NCBI GenBank assembly: GCA_026874595.1
Contig: CM049316.1
Coordinates: 10,096,839-10,160,838 of the forward strand
Reading direction: 5' to 3'
Source: Sipunculus nudus
Lineage: Eukaryota > Annelida > Sipuncula > Golfingiida > Sipunculidae
Length of the DNA: 64,000 nt
The position numbers were made by a program, and so were the translations under genes. The notes under the pieces were generated by a model. The model saw only the letters and a list, made by a program, of their open reading frames with translations, searched no databases and was not told where the DNA came from. Shown in pieces: positions 48,458-59,308 of this stretch (its first letter is position 1; the number at the start of each line of letters is the position of its first letter).

Positions 48458-48698
48458 CCGGGATGCATTAAGTACCTGAGAGTATCGACCGCAGGAGAAC
48501 AGTTTAAACATAAAATAGATTCAAAGGGGCGGATGTAACAAGGACCTCTCGTACACCTGGTGCCGATCATATTTCAGCTACAATTGCTACTAATGGAATT
48601 AAATTTCTATTTGCTAACATTTTATGATAATAAATATGAAATCATAAGCACAGGATGATTTTTATCAAATTTAATTAGCTGACATCTCATTTTAACAA
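48458..48698 (+). repeat. 240-bp direct repeat, right copy
   Basis: Partner of 47,643-47,880, with the same block order and some small indels. Together with R1 copy B the arrangement resembles terminal direct repeats around an internal segment. Copy A of R1 lacks them, so they are more likely a local duplication. Confidence 0.75.
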
Positions 48699-48699
48699 A

Positions 48700-51110
48700 T
48701 AAGTGAATTTAAGTTTAAATTATTTTAGCCCGGATTTTTTAATCAGGATTTTATTCCTTTATCTTTCCGGTTTAGTTTTAGAATAACGGCCGTTTTGTGC
48801 TTTAGGCATAGGAGAGTCCGCCATGACGTCTAAGTAAGATTTATCAATCTAATTTGTAAGTCTTGATTTAAAAACGACTCGTCTTAGAAAATATACAGGA
48901 AACGATTATCCTAAGTAGATTATAGAGAATGCGTGATGTCTTGGCAGTAAAACATGAGCGTAGGTTGTAGCTGTGGTTAATGTCTACTTTGTATGTAGTC
49001 CAGGAATCACAGCCTAGGGCGCCACAACAAAAATCCTAAGTTCAAGAGATGAAAGAAACGTCGCGACGCAGAGGAATGTACTTTCGGCAAGCAAGACCTG
49101 GATATAATGCTGCAGCTTGTTAGTATTCAAGATGCCACCCCTTCTTTGTCCTTTCTTTTCTTCCTCTAGGCGGTTAATGGCCTTTGCTTTCTCCATCCGG
49201 TTCAAAACAGTCCCAATCTGATCGTAATGATATTATTATACGTTTTGAAAAAGTGGATAACAGCTTCCGAAAATATGAGTATTGAACCATTAAACAATTG
49301 ACTTCTAAATGCTATGGATTATTCATTAAACCATGTACAAGGACTCGGCGATAGATTTTATCATATAGGCATTTACATTCAAGCATAACATTAAATTTTG
49401 TTGTACATGCTAGTTTAATACACGTGAAATATTAAATTGGAGAAAACCTTTTACAATTATTGCGGATGGAAAAGAATATTTCTGTCTTCGCGCTTCATTG
49501 TCCAAGGAGGTTTTTTGTCACGTTTTAAAACTGATGTCTTCCATGTCACACGTCAGTGAATAAGTTAGAAGCTTGTACACATGAAATATGGTGACTTTTA
49601 TGATGGATGTGTCGAGAAAATCAATTAATTGGTTCTCTGATAAATAAATCTGACTAATATGTAAACATTAGTTTCTTTGCAGCAAGCCATCCTTTAATGG
49701 ACCTGGCTCTACTAACATACATAAGCCTGCGCTATTCCTCAAAGACGAATGCTACAATTCATGCCAATGTCTATCTCTGATAAAGAACTAAACAACCTTG
49801 GCAAATTACGTGCATGGCACAATAATTTCTAAACTATTCTAATTTAAAGACAGATACTCTCCAAGTAAACGCGGATTGGAGTAGGCTTTCTTTTCAACAT
49901 AGAAGGTATTATCTGGTATAGACGTCAAATTGACGCCTGACAGCACATAGGTGGAACAATAATCGGATAGGAATCATATATCCCGCAGAAAATTCACGTT
50001 TGTATTAAGAGTTTCAAAAGAATAGTGACATCGTAAGGTGATGAATAATTCAAATCCTATGTTGCAGTTTTAGAATCCATATGATTATGGAAATGCCGCC
50101 TTTTTCAGTATTTTAATACACCAACTCTAATAGTTTCAAAGCGACTCGTAGGTTCGTTTGTTTGATTCATGAAGGTTACGGAGATTTCCCGTTGGTTTTA
50201 TTCCAGGTTGCTTTTAAAGCTCAAAGAGCAGGAAATCACAAAATGTTTGCTTGCCTAGTTAAATAATTTGAAGGCCACCTTTTCTTTTGGAATAATCCAA
50301 AGAGTGTTCTGTTACAAACTTTGCAGCTGTATCTCATTAGGGTGAACCGCCAGTGATTAACTTGTTTGAGGCAAGTGTCGTCTTGAGTCTTCGTAGTCAT
50401 GCTTTCAGTATAATAAACCAATTAAGGGTAATCAATTTAGTTTGTTAGCCCGGTGGCCAAACGTTTAATATGTGCATTTCTCAATATTTCCGCAGCTAAG
50501 ACTGCCACCAAATTTTAAAGAATGTTTTACTTTCGCTGTATAATGATTTATGTCACAGATCAAATACATCTTCTAAAGACCCCTCAGAATCTAGCCGTAA
50601 TTTGATTAACCTTATTAAATACTTCTATTAATTCTCTCATTAGTCTAATTGGACTAATGACTTCACTTTCAAGTCAAAAGGGTTCATTAATTGGAGACAG
50701 TTTCTGATCATCTTATTAACTTTTACTAAAAGGAACACGCTCTTGACGTTAGAATAAGGATAATATTTCATTTTCAAAATGAAGACAGTATTTATGAAGC
50801 GACACTCGAATATGAGAAAAAAGGACATCGCTATCTTCCAGTTAATAATCTTGTGCAACTGGTAATTTGTAGGCATTTATGTTTAAGACACTATATTGTA
50901 GCTGGCAAAAGACTGTATTTTCTGGATTTCTGCATGTATGCCGCACATGTATAGATACGTTGTATAAATATGATCAGCTGTCCCGAGGGTGTTTACAAAA
51001 ATACGGCATGTTTCCCGTCCGTTCTTATTAGGATAACTTAAAGGTCTTAATATAACCAAGCACGTGAGAAGCCGAATTAATTATTCCAGCCACAATAGAG
51101 TCGGGTACTT
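48700..51110. other. Unannotated intergenic DNA
   Basis: No coding region or repeat is supported. Confidence 0.55.
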
Positions 51111-51556
51111 TAACTGCATTCATCTGAATTCCGATCGCTGTGCTATAATCAGGTATCAAGCGCGTCCACATCTGATCACCGCCCACGATTTAATTCATCC
51201 TAAAGTCATTAAAGGAGAGGTTCCCTGCACCTGCAACGATTATCCTTTTAAATAACACAATAAATGTTTCTCTGTAAACTATGAAAGTTGGGCAATATAT
51301 TGAAGTCTTAAATTGTATTAATTCAAGACAGCATAACTGCATTCATCTGAATTCCGACCGCTGTGCCATAATCAAGTATTTGTTTTATAAAAGCGTCCAT
51401 ATCTGATCACCGCCCACGATTTAATTCATCCACAAGTCATTAAAGGAGAGGTTCCCTGCTCCTGCAACGATAATCCTTTTAAATCACACAATAAATGTTT
51501 CTCTAAAAACTATGAAAGTTGGGCAATGTTTTGAAGTCTTATATTGTATCAATTCG
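51111..51556 (+). repeat. 223-bp tandem duplication
   Basis: TAACTGCATTCATCTGAATT starts at 51,111 and again at 51,334. The two units keep the same order of blocks (GATCACCGCCCACGATTTAA, AGGAGAGGTTCCCTGC, CACAATAAATGTTTCTCT, CTATGAAAGTTGGGCAAT) at about 90% identity. The second has a small insertion (TTTGTTTTATAA) near 51,380. Frames across them are broken differently, so no gene is inferred. Confidence 0.85.
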
Positions 51557-51801
51557 GAATCCTATATTACCCGACATATTCACTATGAAAGAGAATACAT
51601 GTTTGGGAACATCGTATAAACTACAATATCAATATGGCAAACGACATTTGTCTGTAGTGTGCAACCTTAACCTGTTTCTTATTGAACTAAAGGTACTGCT
51701 TAAATTTTTTTTTAACATGTGTAGGAAACATCATTAAATATGTAACAACGTTTTCAGCGAGACACTGGACTTTATATGATATGCCAATGTCAACAGAAAG
51801 G

Positions 51802-52488
51802 TGTTATAGATGTCTCTTTTATTGTATGCAGCAGTGTGTTCGTTCAGCGCTAGCGTTGTCTGTTGCTATGACAGGGTAGCCCGGCCCACGCGTGGGGTCT
51901 CACCTGTAAACAACGGTCATGCTAGTCTGGGGCTTTCTCGCCTGGCCCAGCCGGGCCGGCTCACGTGTGAAAGTCAGTTCCGGACCTTTTCTGATAAGAG
52001 CGGCAGTTACAGATTTTCTTCTAAATTTGTGACGGATCTTAAATAGTCTTCAGTTTGCTTTCGGTTTTACGACAGGAACTTCTCTTTGGGATTACAACGG
52101 ATTGATTTTGTGAATGAACTTGACTGTTATTCTCTGAGAAGATTTATGTGAACTGTTCATCTGGGTTGTAAGTTATAAAGGATTTGTTGTCGCTATGACA
52201 GTGTGTGGGTGGTATCCAGGTACTGTACACTTTATTTATATACTTGTATTGATTTTACTGTTGTACTGTTGTTATACTGTGTAATTGTATTGATTTAGTG
52301 TTTTGTAATGTTAGGATTGTTTTAAGAATAATTTATAATTATTTGTTTAAAAAAACACTGAATTCTTTATTCATTCATCTAGACATTTCACGCTGCCTAG
52401 AACTACAGAATCTGATTTTTTTTTATCTCGATTACAAAATTTACATTCGTCACGACTTCGTGATATGTTGATATTAGGTTCCGTAACG
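51802..52488 (+). mobile_element. Second solo LTR of the same family, internally deleted
   Basis: It begins TGTTATAGATGTCTCTTTTA and ends GTTCCGTAACG (TAACA in the other copy). AAGG is directly repeated at 51,798-51,801 and 52,489-52,492, an independent 4-bp target duplication. Blocks match the reverse complement of 42,274-43,155 (GTCATGCTAGTCTGGGGCTT, TTGTGACGGATCTTA, CACGCTGCCTAG). It lacks about 190 bp present in the first copy, including the TATAAATAAGGG motif, so its promoter is probably gone. Confidence 0.83.
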
Positions 52489-52492
52489 AAGG

Positions 52493-53030
52493 GCATTGAA
52501 AACTTTGGTCTAAAAAAAAACCGAGATTGTGATAGAAAAAAATATGACCGCGGCTGAAAGCGATGTAGACATTGTTGAGCCTTTACCAATAAACCCTACC
52601 ATAACCCCCCCCCCCCCCCCAAAAAAAAAGTTAACTGCTCATACACAGCTACAGAATTTTAAAAATTAACACCATTAATTATTCGGTTATTCATATGGCA
52701 CATTATGATGAAAATGACACCATAAGAACTTGAACACAACTGGCCTGAAATTTTACATAAATGGCTCAGTAGGTATGGAAGGTCCGTACTCAACTTATTT
52801 TAAATATAAATTTCGACATATCTATACTTTTGTTATACTACATGTCAAGGATTAATACTTTGATATTACTTTGACACAGCAAACTCTTCTCCTATTCAAA
52901 TGTATTGTAATAGCTCTACTCCTGTGGTAATTAATACACATCAAACTTTAATTGGACATGCATGCTGTCGTAACATATGGAAGTGTCTGATTTAGAAATA
53001 CTACTACTTCAATCCTATTTCTGCTGCTGC
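52493..53030. other. Unannotated DNA with a C homopolymer
   Basis: A run of C at about 52,605-52,620 followed by an A run. Nothing else was recognised. Confidence 0.6.
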
Positions 53031-53072
<42 letters not shown>

Positions 53073-53106
53073 TGATTAAAATAATAATAATAATAATAAT
53101 AATAAT
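53031..53106. repeat. (AAT)n microsatellite
   Basis: About 25 trinucleotide units with a short GATGATTAAA interruption near 53,070. A minus-strand frame here is poly-Ile and is an artefact of the repeat. Confidence 0.95.
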
Positions 53107-53845
53107 ACAACTACTACTAATAATAAAATAATTTATTATACATAGCACCCAGCATTTGCAAAAAAAAAATAAGATATATATGTGCTTCAGATAAAAGTTA
53201 ACATCAGTGTGTGAATAAAGCTGGTCAATTTAAGAAATGCGTGATGGCTCATCCAGTTCATTACCAACCACAAAGCAAAATCATATATATGACCCGCATG
53301 TATGACATATATAAGTTACCCAAACTACAAAGTTTCTCAGGATATTTTCACTACTGATGTTACCGAATATAGATGTTTATTATTCTTTTTTTTCAAAAGC
53401 AAAAGTGGAAGAGACATGAAGACAATGGCAGGGATTACACCGGGGCACACTGGGTAACACTTGGTGTGCAAATAACATAGGTCTGAGTAATCGTAAAGGT
53501 TAAAAAAAGAAGAAAACTTGCTTGAATATAGAAATTATAGTTTGAAGACCAGGCTCACTTTATTAAAGACTGGATAAACAAGGAACAAGGAGAAAATCAA
53601 ACAGCTAAAATACGAAAACAGTGGTGATCTGTCAGTGACGAGCCGGTGTTGTGATGTTCAAATAGAACGTAGGGACCTGGATGTCCCTTATTGTAAACCC
53701 ACAGGTCGCAGTCAGGACCCGCTAATCTCACATATCAATAACAGACAGTACAGAATCGATTAACCACACAGAAATGTATCGTACACATATACCTTTGCGA
53801 CGTATGAAATCTGACGCAAAAACGCAGAAGTGTTAAAAAACCGGG
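53107..53845. other. Unannotated intergenic DNA
   Basis: No feature is supported. Confidence 0.5.
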
Positions 53846-53849
53846 CTCA

Positions 53850-54095
53850 ACGCCAGGCGACTTGATGACGTCTCTGCGTCAGGCTATTGGACGATGTCTT
53901 AACGATAGGCAAACTGAGCAAAAGTGTCTTCACGACAGACAACATATCACTGTCTCCAACTTGACGGATAGCCTGTCTGTGGCTCTGCGCCAGGTGCACT
54001 AGTCTCCTCAAAGGGACTGCCACTTTCTCCACGCCAGGTATACACTATGCCTCCTTGAACGGCAGTCTGGCAAATGTCTCCATGCTGGTACCGGT
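53850..54095 (+). repeat. Degenerate ~26-33-bp tandem repeat with GTCTCC..CGCCAGGC motif
   Basis: The phrase GTCTCnACGCCAGG and decayed forms (GTCTTAACGATAGGC, GTCTTCACGACAGAC, CTGCGCCAGG, CTCCACGCCAGG) recur at irregular spacing. The peptide open across it has no domain and follows the repeat. Confidence 0.5.
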
Positions 54096-54139
54096 AATCT
54101 GAAGCCGACCTCCCATCTACTGTTTTTTTTTTTGTCTGC

Positions 54140-54294
54140 AGATTTTACTTAATCGGCCGGAAAATTCTACAAGTCTCGCCGATCGGCTAGTGCCCCCTAA
54201 CTTACCGATATTTCTTGCAGATCACCATATTTTTTAGGTCATTTTGATCACCTCTAATTTCTTCTCCAGGATTGTTATTGGCGGCAGGAATGAT
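54140..54294 (+). repeat. Possible left part of a repeat with CCGGAAAATTCT motifs, split by the foldback element
   Basis: ATCGGCCGGAAAATTCTAC, CGCCGATCGGC and ACCGATATTTC here resemble motifs at 56,590-56,810, such as CTGCCGAAAATTCTAG, CCGATCGGTGGC and ACCGATTTTCCGGCC. The two segments flank the palindrome-ended element and may be parts of one older repeat, or two separate ones. Confidence 0.4.
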
Positions 54295-54957
54295 AACAAG
54301 TGACCCATGGGTCATGTCGCTCAGCTGACTGGGAGAGATTCGCAAAAGGAAATTTTATCATCTGATTGGTAGTATATACCAATTCAACTGAAGAATCAAA
54401 CAGATTAACCAACAGGCCAAGATTGTGTCTGTATTCATATATCTCAAAAATAGAGAATTAATGCGTAAACTTTAAAAAAAAATACAGGTGGCTCCACCAG
54501 TCTGCAGAAACTAATAAAATCACTTAATGGTCAATATCCATGCAAAGAATCATGGTGATCTCTGCATTAGTTGTTCAGATACTTCAGCTTTTTTTATAAA
54601 TTTTTCATTATTCTAAGGGATACTTCGGAGTCCTATAGCTTGAAGGATATGGGTAACAGAGACCTAATTCCAGGTTTCCCCGGACACTTTTCATGGGTCT
54701 CCTTGCACGACAAGAATAAAGATTCTAGGTCTAGTTGTTACAATTTATACCCTGTTGATAGATAACCACATCTTTAAAGGTCTCAAAAATAGAGAAAAAA
54801 ATTCGAAAAAATAGAGGTGGCACACCCAGTCTGCAGAAACTAATGGAACACCTCTTGATCAATAAGTATGCCAAAAATTATGACCAACAGTGTTGTAGTT
54901 ATTGAGATGTTGCATTTTTTTTATCAAATTTTCCATTATTCGGGGGAGGGGGGTAAT

Positions 54958-55514
54958 TGCTCCGGGAATCGGGCATTACAAGCAGGGGGCGCCCTTAATA
55001 AACAAGAAATGAAATTGGACAGATAATGTAAATGACAAGCAGCTGTGCTCAATGTCGTAATCGTTTATTCGTTATTTAGACCTCATATTTACTCCCTGGC
55101 TGATGTCGCTCGGTATTTAATAGATGATTATTGTCACTGAGTTAATCTAAGTTTTGAGCCTTTTACTCTTCTTTAAACGCATAACATTCAAAGCAGCTGG
55201 ACGGAATCGTGAGATTGATAAACTAAGACTATGGAATGGAAGGCGGGGCGAACCCAATCGTTTTTTTTTTTTAACAAGAAGTAAGGAACAAAATATTTGC
55301 GATTTGTCACTTGTAATATCAACCATTGTGCACATATTTTAGATGTTAAACAGACTTGTTTTTACATGGGAAACATTTTCTAACGATATTCTGTTATTTG
55401 CTTTATCTAACATTGTATTTAATTATTGAATGAGAGAAAGTTTCAACTTTGCTCAAATTTACTCTCAAATTTAACAGAAAAAAATCATACCGGAGAATAT
55501 TCCACCCTCCACCC
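54958..55514 (+). repeat. ~557-bp segment, near-identical copy of 58,307-58,865
   Basis: Over about 557 bases the two copies differ at three positions (near 55,050, 55,302 and 55,405) plus a T-run length change (12 versus 14). Here the segment interrupts a foldback unit and replaces roughly 190 bp of it. At 58,307 it is continuous with unique flanks, which marks that copy as the source. Frames open in both copies have no recognisable domain. Confidence 0.92.
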
Positions 55515-56146
55515 TCACATAGAAAACAATTCGTAAAAAACCGAAAAATACAGGTGGCGCCACCAGTCTAAAGAAACTGATGAAACATCTCATGATCAAT
55601 ATGTATGCCAAAAATCATGTCCATCAGTGATGTAGTTAAAGAGATATTGAAGTTTTTGTATGAAGTTTTTGACTATTCCGGGGTGTACTTTGGGGCCCCA
55701 TAGCTCAAAGGATATAGGTAACAAAGACCTAATTTCTGGTTTCCATGGAGACTTTTCATAGGTCTCTCACTGTGTCAAGAATGAAGATTCTAGGTCCAGT
55801 CTTTACGATTTGTGCCCTGTTAACAGATGTTCACATAGAAAACAATTCGTAAAAAATCGAAAAATACAGGTGGCGCCACCAGTCTAAAGAAACTGATGAA
55901 ACATCTCATGATCAATATGTATGCCAAAAATCATGTCCATCAGTGATGTAGTTAAAGAGATATTGAAGTTTTTGTATGAAGTTTTTGACTATTCTGGGGT
56001 GTACTTTGGGGCCCCATAGCTCAAAGGATATAGGTAACAAAGACCTAATTTCTGGTTTCCATGGAGACTTTTTATAGGTCTCCCAGTGTGTCAAGAATGA
56101 AGATTCTAGGTCCAGTCTTTACGATTTGTGCCCTGTTAACAGATGT
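55515..56146 (-). repeat. Two 316-bp near-identical tandem units in the reverse foldback element
   Basis: TCACATAGAAAACAATTCGT occurs at 55,515 and 55,831, exactly 316 bp apart, with only a few differences between units. They are far more alike than other units, so this is a recent expansion within the internal array. Confidence 0.88.
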
Positions 56147-56589
56147 TCACATTTTTAAAGGTCTCAAAAATAGAGAAACAAATTCGTAAAAAATACAAAA
56201 ATACAGGTGGCGCTACCAGTCTGCAGGAACTGATGGAACATCTCATGATCAATATGTATGCCAAAAATCATCAGTGATGTAGTTAATGAGATATTGAAGT
56301 TTTTGTATGAAATTTTTGACTATTCTGGGGGGGGGGTACTTTGGGGCCCCATAGCTCAAAGGATACGGGTAACAGAGACCTTATTTCTGGTTTCCTTGAA
56401 GATTTTTTATGGACCTCTCAGAATGTCAAGTTACAAGATCCTAGGTCGAGCGGTTACGATATGGGCCTGGTTAACGGACAGACGGACGGACAGACTGACA
56501 GAAGGACGACGGACAAAGGGTGATCGCTATAGCTCAGATGACTTACAGTCAGCTGAGCTAAAAACAAGGAAATGTAGGTTGTAAATCAG

Positions 56590-56815
56590 CCGACATTTTC
56601 GGTCCCCGTCATCAAATCTGCCGAAAATTCTAGCAAGATAAAAATCAGTCGGAAAATCCTTGACGCTGTCAAGAAAGTTTTACAGCGATTTTTTCCTGTC
56701 GGATTTAAAAAAAAATATTCCGATCGGTGGCACCTTCTTATCTACTGACACTACCGATTTTCCGGCCGTCCAAAAATTAGCCGGAAAAAAATTGGTTGAT
56801 GGAGATCAGCTTGAC
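56590..56815 (+). repeat. Possible right part of a CCGGAAAATTCT-type repeat
   Basis: Recurring (C/G)CCG(G/A)AAAATTCT, CCGATCGGTGGC and GATTTTCCGGCC words, like those at 54,140-54,200 on the other side of the foldback element. Unclassified. Confidence 0.4.
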
Positions 56816-56819
56816 GCTT

Positions 56820-57548
56820 TGTACACGGTGCATTCTCTATACAATCTTTATCTAATCAGAGCTTGTATAGAATGTCAGAATTTCCATTGCCACGTGAGCG
56901 TACGGTAATCTATGTCTTAATAATACACAGACTAGTCAATCACAAATTTCGGTTGTATCTTTTGATGTGCCGTTAATAAAGTGACCTTTCCTCGTGGTAA
57001 GTCAACGATCTTGGTTGTATTTATAATTCGTGAAGAATGTGGCTGAGATATTGAAACCATACATTTGTTATACGATACCAGTAGCCTATTATCTGACAGC
57101 TAAACACGAACTTAACCTGTTACGTTGAGGAAAATGACATGTATACAATTCTTGCAAAAGGGAAAGCAAAAAGAAGAGAATCCCTTCACTAACAAACTAC
57201 CTCACTAAAGCAGAGAAACGGACTCTTTATTCCCCTGAAAGGAAACGGGGTTAATGACTGAGAACAAACGGGGACGGAGTGGGGATGAACGTCATCAGAA
57301 AGCTTCCTGAACAAGCTAACGCGTGCAAAGATCGATCCAGCTTAATCAGGATGACATTTAGTGTTTTAGGTCCTCGATAATGTAGACCCACGAGATACAA
57401 GTCAACATCGTCCTGTTACTAGTTCAACCACTAATCATATCCCGGTTCGTTAGCGATTTTTTACTCACAGATCTGTTTGCGTATGGTCTGTCTGTAAACA
57501 TTCTGCTGAATGATGTAACTGGTAAAATACAGGCCGACAGGCAGGTTG

Positions 57549-57550
<2 letters not shown>
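56820..57550. other. Unannotated intergenic DNA
   Basis: No feature is supported. Confidence 0.55.

Positions 57551-57551
<1 letters not shown>

Positions 57552-57582
<31 letters not shown>
57552..57582. repeat. (TA)n microsatellite
   Basis: About 30 bases of TA immediately adjoining the hairpin element that carries the hammerhead motif. Confidence 0.95.
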
Positions 57583-57584
<2 letters not shown>

Positions 57585-57760
57585 GTACTAATTATACTTT
57601 GATTTCATATTATTGTACTACAGTACTGTTTCGTGAGTTCAGCTGACCAGCCGGCTCATTCTTCAGGTACAGAGTGAAATGACCGTATGCGTATTTAGTT
57701 CGTTTTACTTATTTAGTATAATACTATGAAATCAAACTAACTATATATAGTACATTATTT
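57581..57760 (-). mobile_element. Small hairpin element carrying a hammerhead ribozyme, retrozyme- or Penelope-like
   Basis: The arms 57,581-57,620 (TAATGTACTA ... TTTGATTTCATA) and 57,715-57,760 (reverse complement TAATGTACTATATATAG ... TTTGATTTCATAG) are imperfectly complementary over about 40-45 bp. Between them, on the minus strand, lies a type I hammerhead motif. Type I hammerheads with very short stem III are known in Penelope-like elements and small non-autonomous retrozymes of invertebrates including bivalves. No reverse transcriptase is nearby, so this is a non-autonomous copy or a terminal-repeat fragment. Confidence 0.65.
57614..57671 (-). ncRNA. Type I hammerhead self-cleaving ribozyme motif
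   Basis: Minus strand, 5' to 3'. Stem I strand TGTAC (57,671-57,667); catalytic box CTGAAGA (57,666-57,660), matching CUGANGA. Stem II starts ATGAG and returns CTCAC, with an upper helix CGGCT-GGTC-AGCTG. Then GAA (57,632-57,630), stem III ACA-GTAC-TGT (57,629-57,620), A17 at 57,619 (a GUA cleavage triplet), and the second stem I strand GTACA (57,618-57,614). Predicted cleavage lies between 57,619 and 57,618. The only departure is A-C instead of G-C at the base of stem II (10.1/11.1), which could weaken activity. All invariant core bases are present. Confidence 0.75.
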
Positions 57761-57769
57761 ATGCTCCCC

Positions 57770-58306
57770 TACATGGTAGAGCACTTTCACTATGATGTAT
57801 TGAACTTTCACATGTATAACATTGATTTAATATATATGTATATGTGTGTGTGTTGAATAGCTGTCTTCAGAGTAAAGTACCATTTGATTAATATCAGAAT
57901 AGCACAACGCGACGTTATTATATATTAGAATCCATGAAATGGATAAGGATCGGTCGTTAAACTTAAAGTTCCTGTTTAAATTATAATAATATCCTAATCA
58001 GGGATGGAATCATCCCTTTAAGAGTTTTATCTGGGTTGTTATTTTCCCTGTTGTTTCAGAGACGTTAGAATGACACGTGAACATAAATTTATAATTAATG
58101 AACAAACTAGAGTGATGACGCTTCCGGTTTTATTCATTACTACAATGGTGTGTAATCATAATAAGATCACACATGGCAGAATGCCTCAATAACAGATTTT
58201 ATCATTCATTCTTTCGCCTGGTTTGCTGCGGACTTGACCCTGGACCGGTAGGGGGCGTAGTGGTGGCAATGAAGCGTGGAGATAATAAGGTCAAATTCGG
58301 TGAAAA
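57770..58306. other. Unannotated intergenic DNA
   Basis: No gene or repeat is supported. Confidence 0.5.
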
Positions 58307-58865
58307 TGCTCCGGGAATCGGGCATTACAAGCAGGGGGCGCCCTTAATAAACAAGAAATGAAATTGGACAGATAATGTAAATGACAAGCAGCTGTGCTTA
58401 ATGTCGTAATCGTTTATTCGTTATTTAGACCTCATATTTACTCCCTGGCTGATGTCGCTCGGTATTTAATAGATGATTATTGTCACTGAGTTAATCTAAG
58501 TTTTGAGCCTTTTACTCTTCTTTAAACGCATAACATTCAAAGCAGCTGGACGGAATCGTGAGATTGATAAACTAAGACTATGGAATGGAAGGCGGGGCGA
58601 ACCCAATCGTTTTTTTTTTTTTTAACAAGAAGTAAGGAACAAAATATTTGCGGTTTGTCACTTGTAATATCAACCATTGTGCACATATTTTAGATGTTAA
58701 ACAGACTTGTTTTTACATGGGAAACATTTTCTAACGATATTCTGTTATTTGCTTTACCTAACATTGTATTTAATTATTGAATGAGAGAAAGTTTCAACTT
58801 TGCTCAAATTTACTCTCAAATTTAACAGAAAAAAATCATACCGGAGAATATTCCACCCTCCACCC
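58307..58865 (+). repeat. ~559-bp segment, source copy of 54,958-55,514
   Basis: More than 99% identical to the upstream copy at an offset of 3,349 bp. Flanks on both sides read as unique and uninterrupted sequence. Confidence 0.92.
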
Positions 58866-59308
58866 CACCCCCTTCTTGAGGCCCAGGTTACAGAAGTGCC
58901 TGGTTAAGTTAACATGGATGACATGGAGAGAAACGCTCAATGTGATTGATATATGTAATAGAGACGCTCTGCGCATCAATTAAGACATCAGTGTAAAAAA
59001 TACTGTTCTGTAAATCTCCATAACTCTTAGTTATCAGATATACAGCCAAAAATCCTCGATGACATCGCTGATGTTGAAGAACACAACGAGACACAAAATT
59101 AGGATTCCATTAATTGGTTTAATTAATTTACGGTCTCATTTAATGAGATTACTGGACGTGTGGTCTGCAAATCAACTTACTGCACAACATTAACCAGACG
59201 TCTGTAGATTTTGAACAAAGCAGATCTAAATGTAAATTTAACACGATGTTCCTGTAACTGTAAAATGTGGCTCAATATGGTGCGTTTCTTGTCATTCAAC
59301 AAACCACA
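58866..59308. other. Unannotated intergenic DNA
   Basis: No feature is supported. Confidence 0.5.

Larger units (their letters stand above)
54301..56562 (-). mobile_element. Palindrome-ended foldback-type element (reverse copy)
   Basis: It starts on the plus strand with the perfect 14-bp palindrome TGACCCATGGGTCA, then TGTCGCTCAGCTGACTGGG. It ends with a GGAC/AGAC tract (56,470-56,500), AGCTCAGATGA and TCAGCTGAGCTAAA. AACAAG is directly repeated at 54,295-54,300 and 56,563-56,568, a perfect 6-bp target duplication. The interior has the same ~320-340-bp units as the copy at 10,326-12,527, in opposite orientation. Part of the array is replaced by a foreign ~557-bp segment (54,958-55,514). No coding capacity is seen. 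Confidence 0.82.

Noticed and set aside
52948..53148. Poly-Ile frame on the minus strand
   Set aside because: It comes from the (AAT)n repeat.
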